Positions 45,801 through 52,437 of a DNA stretch of 64,000 nucleotides are shown one piece after another. The first letter of the stretch is position 1; each line of letters begins with the position of its first letter. The stretch spans positions 1 through 64,000 of the forward strand of contig JAUNBK010000010.1 in assembly GCA_030527105.1 (NCBI GenBank). The letters are read 5' to 3'. This DNA comes from Planctomycetia bacterium. GTDB taxonomy: Bacteria > Planctomycetota > Planctomycetia > Pirellulales > Thermoguttaceae. The notes under the pieces are model-generated. The model worked only from the letters and a program-made list of their open reading frames with translations, was not told the DNA's origin and ran no database searches. Made by a program: the position numbers and the translations under genes.

Positions 45801-45915
45801 CCCGTTTTATGGAGCGCTCGCCGCGACAATCTCGGGCGGATTGTGCGCCGCAACCGTTCTCACGCTCTTCCTGCTTCCCGTTTTTTACGAAATGCTGGCG
45901 GCGCGACAACGCTGA
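42835..45915 (+). CDS. RND-family efflux permease (AcrB/MexB type)
   Basis: Inner-membrane proton-driven transporter of 1026 residues, usual for the family. TM1 is near residues 12-32, followed by the large periplasmic porter domain (YPGATPKEVEEQVTEVVEE), TM2-6, a second porter loop and TM7-12. The TM4 region has LGMLVDNAIVVLEE with the proton-relay Asp (DN rather than DD). The second half carries GLTGMLIKNGIVLV. I chose ATG 42835 because GGAG is eight bases upstream; the ATG at 42829 is too close. No membrane-fusion or outer-membrane channel gene is adjacent, so partners must be elsewhere. Confidence 0.93.
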   Translation: MSPAAFCLHHRTITLSLTLLAVCWGVYAYQNLGRLSYPDFTIKTAMVTTQYPGATPKEVEEQVTEVVEEIIQSMSEVEKITSNSQAGVSYVTVEMLPTLKSRDLPQIWDVLRKKLRDGVSRLPQGCATPKVTDDFGDVYGIYYALTCADSYLSDETQLRILKEHGRWLKKELLNIHEVRDIAKIDFYGVQQEVIYLEIPQSTLSSSGISPQRIMEELANQNLVVSSGKVRIGDDYVRITPTGEFQSLENILDIIVSDSVGESVITLRDIVESDEIRRETLEPPPTLFRFNGKPAIAMGISTRAGGNVVFMGEDIEKILARLKESRWPDNLEIDIISNQAQSVTEAVDAFLINVYESVAIVVVLLMIFMGWRSGLIIGVVLLLTILATFIVMYLAGITLQIISLGALIIALGMLVDNAIVVLEETLIAVRRGKDRESAAAEAATKNQLPLLGATFIAILAFAAIGFAPDNIGEFCASLFQVLAISLLLSWVTAVTILPLLCVWFLPKSQENESATGLYDARFYRYYRALAEWGLNHRAVVLLGATLLLAAAGWGFTKIPESFFGNSTRNQFFIDYWRAEGTAIEVTDADTKKIEEFLLTLPGVVNTSSFIGSGSLRYILSYEHRDPNSCFSQILVTTENYEQIPQLAEETRIFLRQNFPDAMPQVRFFREGPSVSYAIELEFRGENTRELHRLAEEAKTFFAQQPATIELRDNWRQRVKVLRPEISDAVAKRTGITRASVSQAIQAALLGNTVGFFRVGEDVIPIVWRLPENERADVENLGEIQIYSTALKHFIRLDQVSSGTKVMYEYPIIRRVDRKPAVTVQCNASGEPASVLRNRIASALKREAFSLPPGCEMTWRGEFEASNKGKDPLMRVFPLCFLGMFLICVAMYDSFRQPTMIFLTIPFSVAGVTAALLLAEKSFEFLCIPGFLGLTGMLIKNGIVLVTDTDAAVQRGESIRDAVLDTATSRLRPVALASGTTVLGVAPLLVDPFYGALAATISGGLCAATVLTLFLLPVFYEMLAARQR

Positions 45916-45940
45916 GTTGGGCGCAACTCGAACAGCGCGG

Positions 45941-48109
45941 CTACTCGCTTGTCTGTGGGTTTTGCTCGGGAGTAGTCGCGAAGATGAGCGCCCTTCTTGC
46001 CCTCGCTTGCGCCCACATGGGACCGAAAGAGACAGCATCGTACCACTGAATCGCCGCGTCGAAATCGCCCTCCATCTCCCTGGCGCGCCCACAAGCGACT
46101 TGCGCGGCGGCGAGAAGGGAGGAATCCGTCGGATTGGGAATCACGAACGTTTCGAAGTACGTTGCGGCAGAGCGTGCGTTGCGCACCATGAGCGAAATGT
46201 TCCCCATTGCGAAACTCGCGTCCGTGCGATACGCGCGATAGGTCTCCATCCTCTGCGGAGAGAGAGGATTTTCCGCTCTCCCCATTTTCTCCAAATCGCC
46301 ATCCGACAAACGCGCACTTTGGTAGAAGCCCGTGGCGCTCAATTTGCCCGTGAGAATCCCACTCAGGTAGAGAATCCGCCCGCGCCAAAGGAAGACGCCC
46401 TGCCCTGCCGTGTCTTGTGAAAAGGGACGCAATATCTCTTCCTCCGCCGCCTCGACATTCGAAAGGAGCGCGCGATAAAGAACTATCTGAATGGGGTACG
46501 TCCAATAATTTATCGACGAGAACGCCTTCGTCTCTTCAAGCTGACGGATGAAGTGAGTCGGATTGTACGCCAGACGCACGTGGTTCTCTGCCGAGAGTGC
46601 GTTTTGAAGCACCACCATGCGCAACTTGCAGTGCCATGGAGAGGTCTCCACCAACGCGATGGTACTCGCGATTTGCTCCTTCGAAACTTCATGGGTTAGC
46701 CCTGCGGACTTCCAAAATTGGTTGAGTAATTCGGGTCTTTCGCGCACGTCCGACCATCTGGCGGGCGTCACACACACGCCGACGCCAGCTTCGCGACGCA
46801 CGGAAGCCGGGACCGCCGCGCCCAACTCAGGGTCGAAGAGATATATCTCCCCCTGAGAGAGAAAACCAAGCAACAATCTGGCGGACGGCGGTTGGTTCGC
46901 GTTGGATTCTGCGGTCGAAAGGTCGGTCGTTGGGAGTAGGAGGAGGAAAAAGCTCAAATTCTGATGTCGAGCGAGGAGAATCGTGAGCCACGCGCGCTCC
47001 TGCATCGTCGCTTTCCCCGAGAGGAGAATTTCCACCGGAAGACGCGGCGTCGGCAGATTTTCGTCCACGCCCTCTTCCGCACAAAGAGTCGTATTCATCG
47101 CAACCCAATCGAAAATTGCCGAGGCTCTTTGGAGTTCGTCCGCATATTGCGTCACGTTGTTGGGAATCCCAGAGACGTCGTTTCGACTCGCGGTCGCAAG
47201 ATTTTCCGTCCTTGGCGAGATGTCTGGCACGCCTTGCGCCCATCGCGACACGTTCCGCAGCAAGATGTGTTCAAGCAAAATGTACGAGTCGCTCAGGCAT
47301 GCAAATCGAAGCGAGCCAAAGAGATCCGTGCTTTGGCTCGGAGTGAATTTCATGCGTTGGGAGCCGATGATAATGTCGAGGCGTCGAAACGTGACGTAGA
47401 GACGATTCAAAAAGACCAACTCACTCAGCTGAATGGAGGCTCTTTCGCTCCAATTTTTGATCTCCGGGGCGCAGTGTTTCATGAACTCACGCAGCAAGAG
47501 CAACTCCTGAAGCGACTCGTCTGGAATCGCTTTGACTCCCGCGTCCAGCGCATTGGCGAGCGAAACGAGCGCCTTCTTCTGATTGTCGGACATTGATTGT
47601 CGAAAAGCCATCCCCAACTCGTTCACAACTTGATCGGGAGACGTCGCGCCTTTTTCTTGCATCAGACGATACATAAGCCGAGACGCGTCGTTAATGCTGG
47701 GCAAGAATGCGTCCATCGCCTCCTCCGTTGCTTCGAGCGTGGGGAGGAGTGTGTCGAGAATCTTGATGTGGGTCGCCATGCAGGCTGGCGGAGTCCAATC
47801 CGGTCGCGCCTCCTCACGAAGCCACGAGTCGAGACGCTCCACCACCTTGTCGTACACGGAGTACAGCTCCCCCGGACTCGAGGAATCCATCAGCCGCTGT
47901 AGCTCGGCAAGCGACGTTTGAAGCAACTTGTCTCGCCAACGCGGATCGTTCGTCTGCTTGACGACTTCGGACGAAACGCCTCCTCCCGACGTAAGAGCAA
48001 CGGCATCTGAGCGTTTTTCGCTACCGTTTTTTTCGGAATTCGACGCGCCGCACCCTACTAAAAAAGCGACCAAAAGCGCACCAATCGAAAACGCAAGCGA
48101 TTTTTTCAT
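45941..48109 (-). CDS. Putative lipoprotein, unknown function
   Basis: A 722-residue lipoprotein. The N-terminus MKKSLAFSIGALLVAFLVGCG has lipobox LVGC (only 21 residues in; cut shown as LLVAFLVGC). The body is mostly alpha-helical and not recognised. The last ~100 residues resemble tetratricopeptide-like helices (SAATYFETFVI, ACGRAREMEGDFDAAIQWY). The start at 48109 follows GGGG at eight bases. It is third in a murB-ftsQ-lipoprotein operon (19-base gap), suggesting an envelope role. Its tail converges on the RND gene. Confidence 0.75.
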   Translation of the reverse strand: MKKSLAFSIGALLVAFLVGCGASNSEKNGSEKRSDAVALTSGGGVSSEVVKQTNDPRWRDKLLQTSLAELQRLMDSSSPGELYSVYDKVVERLDSWLREEARPDWTPPACMATHIKILDTLLPTLEATEEAMDAFLPSINDASRLMYRLMQEKGATSPDQVVNELGMAFRQSMSDNQKKALVSLANALDAGVKAIPDESLQELLLLREFMKHCAPEIKNWSERASIQLSELVFLNRLYVTFRRLDIIIGSQRMKFTPSQSTDLFGSLRFACLSDSYILLEHILLRNVSRWAQGVPDISPRTENLATASRNDVSGIPNNVTQYADELQRASAIFDWVAMNTTLCAEEGVDENLPTPRLPVEILLSGKATMQERAWLTILLARHQNLSFFLLLLPTTDLSTAESNANQPPSARLLLGFLSQGEIYLFDPELGAAVPASVRREAGVGVCVTPARWSDVRERPELLNQFWKSAGLTHEVSKEQIASTIALVETSPWHCKLRMVVLQNALSAENHVRLAYNPTHFIRQLEETKAFSSINYWTYPIQIVLYRALLSNVEAAEEEILRPFSQDTAGQGVFLWRGRILYLSGILTGKLSATGFYQSARLSDGDLEKMGRAENPLSPQRMETYRAYRTDASFAMGNISLMVRNARSAATYFETFVIPNPTDSSLLAAAQVACGRAREMEGDFDAAIQWYDAVSFGPMWAQARARRALIFATTPEQNPQTSE

Positions 48110-48128
48110 TTTTTGTACCCCATTGCGA

Positions 48129-49073
48129 TTATTGAGTTTTGCGCCGGAACGAAACGTTTTGTGGCGCGTCTGGAGAATTGAGAGAGCCATTTTGCTGAAG
48201 CTCAAGGAGGCGTTTGATTTTATGCTCGCTAGGAATCTCGTGCGGGCTTGAGGAATCGGCAGCGCCCCACGCGATACAGGAGCCATTTTGGGTGTAGAGT
48301 TTGAATTCGAGAGCCGCCCCCGCCCCCGTTTCGACGGTCTCAAGATGAATTTCGCGCAGATTGAGGGGCGCCCAATTTGAACCAATGTCTCTCAGAAGTT
48401 GAAGCACTTTCTCAACGCGCGGATCGTCCCATTTTACGCCAGCGACGCGGCAGAGTGGGAGCGTTTCAAAACCAAAAACCAACGGGTACTTGGGAATCGA
48501 ATTTTGAGGGAAATCGATCGAAGGAAGAATCACGCCGTCGTTCGCGACCGGGAGGATTTTATTGTCGGAGAAAACCGCGATAAAGCCCGGCTGGCGAAGC
48601 TCCACCACAATCTTCATGTACGGAGGATAGAATTTCTCGATGGAACAAACCCTCTTCACCCACGGATGCTCCTGAAACGTCTCGCGCATATGAGGAATTA
48701 AGCGCTCGTCGACCAAGAGAAACTCCGAAATCTTGTGTTTTTTCTCCAGACGCTCCACAACTTCTTGACGTAGATCCATCTCAACGTCGATCGGGAGCGT
48801 GCGCGAAACGCCATCGTCGGACTGGTAGAATATCTCTATATTCTCCGCCTGAATGGTGTTTTTGCTCAAAATCGCGGATTTGTGGAGCTTAAAAAGGACG
48901 ACCATGCAAACGAGAAAGAGAAGAGCAATGACGCCGCACGTCGCCGCGACTCCCACCCCGGGAGTGATCTCGGCAACGCACGCTGTCGCGATCTCTTCGT
49001 ACGAAATTTCGTCTTCCGAATCTCGATTTTCACGCAGCGTGCGAATCGTGTTTTTGCGAATCTGCCTCGGCAT
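48129..49073 (-). CDS. ftsQ: FtsQ/DivIB-like cell division protein
   Basis: A 314-residue single-pass membrane protein. The cytosolic part (1-~45) leads into one helix (~45-65, VIALLFLVCMVVLF), then a POTRA-like domain (~70-150: LPIDVEMDLRQEV, HPWVKRVCSIEKFYPPYMKI, VVELRQPGFIAVF) and an FtsQ-type beta domain. The order murB-ftsQ matches classic division/cell-wall clusters. Start ATG 49073 overlaps the murB stop (TGATG), with GGAAG seven bases upstream. Sequence identity to FtsQ is low, so the call rests on fold cues and neighbours. No ftsA or ftsZ follows. Confidence 0.72.
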   Translation of the reverse strand: MPRQIRKNTIRTLRENRDSEDEISYEEIATACVAEITPGVGVAATCGVIALLFLVCMVVLFKLHKSAILSKNTIQAENIEIFYQSDDGVSRTLPIDVEMDLRQEVVERLEKKHKISEFLLVDERLIPHMRETFQEHPWVKRVCSIEKFYPPYMKIVVELRQPGFIAVFSDNKILPVANDGVILPSIDFPQNSIPKYPLVFGFETLPLCRVAGVKWDDPRVEKVLQLLRDIGSNWAPLNLREIHLETVETGAGAALEFKLYTQNGSCIAWGAADSSSPHEIPSEHKIKRLLELQQNGSLNSPDAPQNVSFRRKTQ

Positions 49074-49957
49074 CACCACACTTCCAATTCAAGCTCTAAT
49101 TCGAGACCAGTTTTCTCAAAAACGGCATCCCTCACGAACTCGATGAGTTGGAGCACATCCTCAACGGAACACTCCGGGTCGGCAACGATAAAATTCGCGT
49201 GTCTCAGAGAGACGACCGCCCCTCCGATACGCTTCCCTTTTAAGCCGACGGACTCGATGATTTCGCTCGCGTTGTCGGCAGCGAGATTGGAGTTTTTGAA
49301 AATTCTGCCAGAACATTGGTGCCCCATGGGTTGAGCCGCTTTCGCAATGATCCACTGCTTGAGCATCTGCTGGCTCAACTCCTCGCGCGCCTCAGGATGC
49401 AGCTCAAACTCGGCACGAATAATGACACAATCATCCAGAGGACTTTCGCGATAGCCGAAGAAGAGATCCGCCCCCTCGCGCGTCGTCACTTCTCCATTTA
49501 GGGAGAGAATGGCGGCGGACTTGAGGAAGCGCCCGATGTCGGTGCTATTTGCGCTCACGTTCCCATGGAGAGCGGCACCAACGGAACCCGGGATGCCGAC
49601 CAAGCCCTCCAGACCACCGAGTCCCGCGCTGACGGCAGTGGTGATCAATCTGCTCAGAGGGACGTTTCCGCTCACGCGAACGAGATTTCCCTCGATGGCA
49701 ATCTCATAAGGGAGATTCTCGAACGCACGAATGACCAACCCCCGCACTCCTTCGTCTCTGACGAGGATATTGGATCCTCCCCCCATAAGCCTCCACGGAA
49801 TCGCCGCCTCGGCAGCCCTTTTGACCAATGCCGCAAGGGAGTCCCACGAACGGGGTTCCGCCAAAAAATCCGCACTCCCGCCCAATTGAAACCACGTATA
49901 AACACCCAACGGCGCATTCTTTTGAACGATATCGCCAAAATCATTAAATAAGGTCAT
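49073..49957 (-). CDS. murB: UDP-N-acetylenolpyruvoylglucosamine reductase
   Basis: FAD enzyme that reduces UDP-GlcNAc-enolpyruvate to UDP-MurNAc with NADPH, for peptidoglycan. 294 residues. The FAD-binding motif LMGGGSNILVRD lies near residue 58, GIPGSVGAALHGN near 120, and the substrate site CSGRIFKNS near 220. AGGA lies six bases before ATG. It is first of the murB-ftsQ-lipoprotein set and overlaps ftsQ by one base. Confidence 0.95.
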   Translation of the reverse strand: MTLFNDFGDIVQKNAPLGVYTWFQLGGSADFLAEPRSWDSLAALVKRAAEAAIPWRLMGGGSNILVRDEGVRGLVIRAFENLPYEIAIEGNLVRVSGNVPLSRLITTAVSAGLGGLEGLVGIPGSVGAALHGNVSANSTDIGRFLKSAAILSLNGEVTTREGADLFFGYRESPLDDCVIIRAEFELHPEAREELSQQMLKQWIIAKAAQPMGHQCSGRIFKNSNLAADNASEIIESVGLKGKRIGGAVVSLRHANFIVADPECSVEDVLQLIEFVRDAVFEKTGLELELELEVW

Positions 49958-49999
49958 GAGACGTCCTGTCGTCTAAAATCATCGAACACAATCAACAAC

Positions 50000-50105
50000 T
50001 ATACCCGTTTTCCTTTAAAATTCTCGTTTTACTTAACGCTTTGCGAGCCGTGGTGCGTAGCTCCAACGGCGGACGGAACGGGAAATTTCAACGCGAAGTA
50101 ATATA
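50000..50105 (-). repeat. 105-bp dispersed repeat, copy 12 (reverse)
   Basis: Reverse copy: TTTAAAATTCTCGTTTTAC, GCCGTGGTGCGTAGCTCCAA, CGGCGGACGGAACGGGAAAT, ending AACGCGAAGTAATATA. It lies between murB and the TlpA-like gene, 42 bases upstream of the murB start. Confidence 0.92.
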
Positions 50106-50156
50106 TATCTATTTTACCCTAAAAACGGCGTATTTCAAGCCCCTTTTGGGAAAAAA

Positions 50157-51068
50157 TCACTTTTTTCTTCCCACGGCGAGAATTCTCTCGATAATCGCGT
50201 CCGTGAGTTCAAATCCTGGCTGGTTCGGCATCCCCTCCCACACCACGCCACCGTATTGAGGCTCAAGGAGCACGGCGTGAGGAATCCCAAACACTCCCAA
50301 TGCGTTGGCGGCTCGGCGCTGCGTGTCGATCCCCACAAAGTAACGAAGATCCGACCCCCTAAAATCCCCAACGAGATTGTCTATCGACTCGCGATCCGTC
50401 TCAAAAATCGAAACGATGACTAACTCGTCGCCAAAGCGCTCGTGCCAATGGTTCAATTCCCTTATCTCGCGCCGACACGCAGGGCACCACGAAGCCGAAA
50501 AATCGATCAGGACGTATTTTCCCTCAAAACTCGGCACGGAACCATACCACTCCTCGACACGAGCGAAGGAACGAATGCGCTCCGCCGCACTCAAACGCTC
50601 CGTCTCGTCGTTCTCAGGAAGGATTTTTCCCTCTTCGTCCAGAAGAGGCACCGGGATAAAGAGCCACGAGTCCGCCCAAAGGTTTTTGGACATCGGACGC
50701 TGCGGGTGAAAGAGCGTCGCGGACGTCGCCCCCTGCGGCATCTCAACGGGCGAAACCTCCACGGAATTTGGCGTTGCGTTGCCACCAACCACCGACGGCA
50801 TCGACAACGGACCAACAAGCGTTGGTTCCAACTCGTTTCCCACAGCGGGTTTTTCCACAGAGTATTTTCCTACAGAGCATTTTTCCTCTGCGTGAGATGG
50901 CGTGGAAAATACGACCAAAAGCATAAAACACGCTCCCAAAGCCAAGCACGAACGCAAGCTCGATCCGTTCTGACGCTCCAATGAATTTGAGTTTTCACCA
51001 AATAAAACAGAACTTCTAACGCGAAGCCTCAGAAATGTGAGTCTTTTCCAAATGTGAAAATTTTCCAT
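50157..51068 (-). CDS. TlpA-like thioredoxin-fold protein
   Basis: Exported thiol-disulfide protein of 303 residues. A long signal/anchor (1-~60, LALGACFMLLVVFST) and a low-complexity Val/Pro linker lead to a thioredoxin-fold domain (~165-300). The active site is WCPAC in DFSASWCPACRRE. The cis-Pro loop is in GVFGIPHAVLLE. The start ATG 51068 has AAAGGAG seven bases upstream. Its role is probably in periplasmic redox; the partner is unknown. Confidence 0.85.
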   Translation of the reverse strand: MENFHIWKRLTFLRLRVRSSVLFGENSNSLERQNGSSLRSCLALGACFMLLVVFSTPSHAEEKCSVGKYSVEKPAVGNELEPTLVGPLSMPSVVGGNATPNSVEVSPVEMPQGATSATLFHPQRPMSKNLWADSWLFIPVPLLDEEGKILPENDETERLSAAERIRSFARVEEWYGSVPSFEGKYVLIDFSASWCPACRREIRELNHWHERFGDELVIVSIFETDRESIDNLVGDFRGSDLRYFVGIDTQRRAANALGVFGIPHAVLLEPQYGGVVWEGMPNQPGFELTDAIIERILAVGRKK

Positions 51069-51324
51069 AAAACGCTCCTTTTTCCCTCTCTTCATCGAGA
51101 GCCTCTATTGCTATTTTTCTCGTAGAGTCATATAATATTCCCGAAAGTCCAAACATCTTTCGACCGACAAAGAGATTATACCAAGCGGTCGGACAAAAGT
51201 CAAGAGATGGGAAGAGTTGCCCGCGTATTTCTCGCAAATATTTTGGACGAAATAAACCGAATAAACCATGTGCACGACGCAGCATGGGCAAAAACCAGAG
51301 GCTTCAACGGCATGCGGCAACTTT
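51069..51324. other. Spacer upstream of cysK
   Basis: No gene seen. The plus-strand frame from 51207 has no support. A TATAAT on the minus strand near 51135-51130 may serve the TlpA-like gene. A truncated repeat follows at 51325. Confidence 0.45.
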
Positions 51325-51378
51325 TTATAATACTTCACTTCGCGCGGCTTTACCAAGGTCTGCCGTTGGGCACACGCA
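51325..51378 (+). repeat. Truncated copy of the 105-bp repeat (left half)
   Basis: Starts TTATAATACTTCACTTCGCG and reaches CTGCCGTTGGGCACACGCAC, equivalent to the left end and core; the right half is missing. It lies 26 bases before cysK. Confidence 0.6.
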
Positions 51379-51403
51379 CACAAAAAAATAGGAAGATACG
51401 AGG

Positions 51404-52342
51404 ATGGAGAAAATAGCCAAAAATCTCACCGAACTCATTGGCGCAACGCCTTTGGTGAGAATCAACGCGCTCAACGAAGGCGAGGCGGAAGTCCTTGCGA
51501 AGGTCGAATTTTTCAATCCAGGAGGGAGTGTCAAAGATCGCGTCGGCGCAGAAATGATCGAAGCAGCAGAACGTGAGGGACTCTTGAAACCCGGAGGGCT
51601 TATTATTGAACCCACAAGCGGAAACACCGGGATTGGTCTCGCGTTGTGTGCCGCGATTAAAGGATATCGATTGATTCTCACGATGCCCGAGACGATGAGC
51701 GTGGAGCGTCGAAAACTTCTCCAAGCATATGGCGCGCAGGTCGTCCTCACGCCCGGGTCGGAGGGGATGAATGGTGCCATCAAAAAGGCAATTGAATTGA
51801 GAGATCAAAACCCCGGGGCATTTATTCCGCAGCAATTCGAAAACCCCGCAAATCCCGAGGCGCATAGGAAATCGACCGCGTTGGAGATTTGGCGCGACAC
51901 CGACGGACGCGTGGACGCCTTTGTCGCGGGCGTCGGAACCGGCGGAACGCTAATGGGCGTCGGCTCTGTGCTCAAAGAGAAAAATCCTGCGCTCAAATTG
52001 GTCGCCGTTGAACCAGACACAAGCCCCGTTTTGTCTGGAGGAACGGCGGGGGCGCATAAGATTCAAGGGATTGGCGCCGGGTTTGTTCCTTCGATCCTCG
52101 ATGTAGGAATTATCGACGAGATTCTCCTTGCGACTTCCGAAGATGCCGCACGAGTGGCACGTGACGCAGCTCGAAAAGAGGGACTCTTCATTGGAATCTC
52201 CTCGGGAGCCGCCTTGTGGGCAGGGTTGAAGCTCAGCCGTCGCGCAGAGTTCGCGGGGAAAAGGATTGTCGTCCTTCTCCCCGATGGCGGAGATCGATAC
52301 CTTTCAACGTGGCTATTCGATATTTATAATACTTCTCGTTGA
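51404..52342 (+). CDS. cysK: Cysteine synthase A (O-acetylserine sulfhydrylase)
   Basis: PLP enzyme making cysteine from O-acetylserine and sulfide. 312 residues. The PLP lysine lies in [11 protein letters not shown] (~43), substrate loop TSGNTGIG (~70), phosphate loop GTGGTLMG (~178) and SSGAA near 265. AGGAAG lies eight bases before ATG. The last six codons and the stop (from 52325) lie inside a 105-bp repeat: the family core ends at YLSTWLF, and DIYNTSR is repeat-encoded. Confidence 0.97.
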   Translation: MEKIAKNLTELIGATPLVRINALNEGEAEVLAKVEFFNPGGSVKDRVGAEMIEAAEREGLLKPGGLIIEPTSGNTGIGLALCAAIKGYRLILTMPETMSVERRKLLQAYGAQVVLTPGSEGMNGAIKKAIELRDQNPGAFIPQQFENPANPEAHRKSTALEIWRDTDGRVDAFVAGVGTGGTLMGVGSVLKEKNPALKLVAVEPDTSPVLSGGTAGAHKIQGIGAGFVPSILDVGIIDEILLATSEDAARVARDAARKEGLFIGISSGAALWAGLKLSRRAEFAGKRIVVLLPDGGDRYLSTWLFDIYNTSR

Positions 52343-52430
52343 AATTTCCGGTGCCGTCCGCCGTTGGAGCTACGCACCACGGCTCGCAAAGCATCGCGTA
52401 AAACGGGAATTTTAAAGGAGAACGAGTATA
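52325..52430 (+). repeat. 105-bp dispersed repeat, copy 13 (forward), overlapping cysK
   Basis: TATAATACTTCTCGTTGAAA at the left end, CCGCCGTTGGAGCTACGCAC in the core, GAACGAGTATA at the right end. It overlaps the 3' end of cysK by 18 bases and supplies its TGA stop (52340-52342). Confidence 0.94.
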
Positions 52431-52437
52431 AGCCTCG

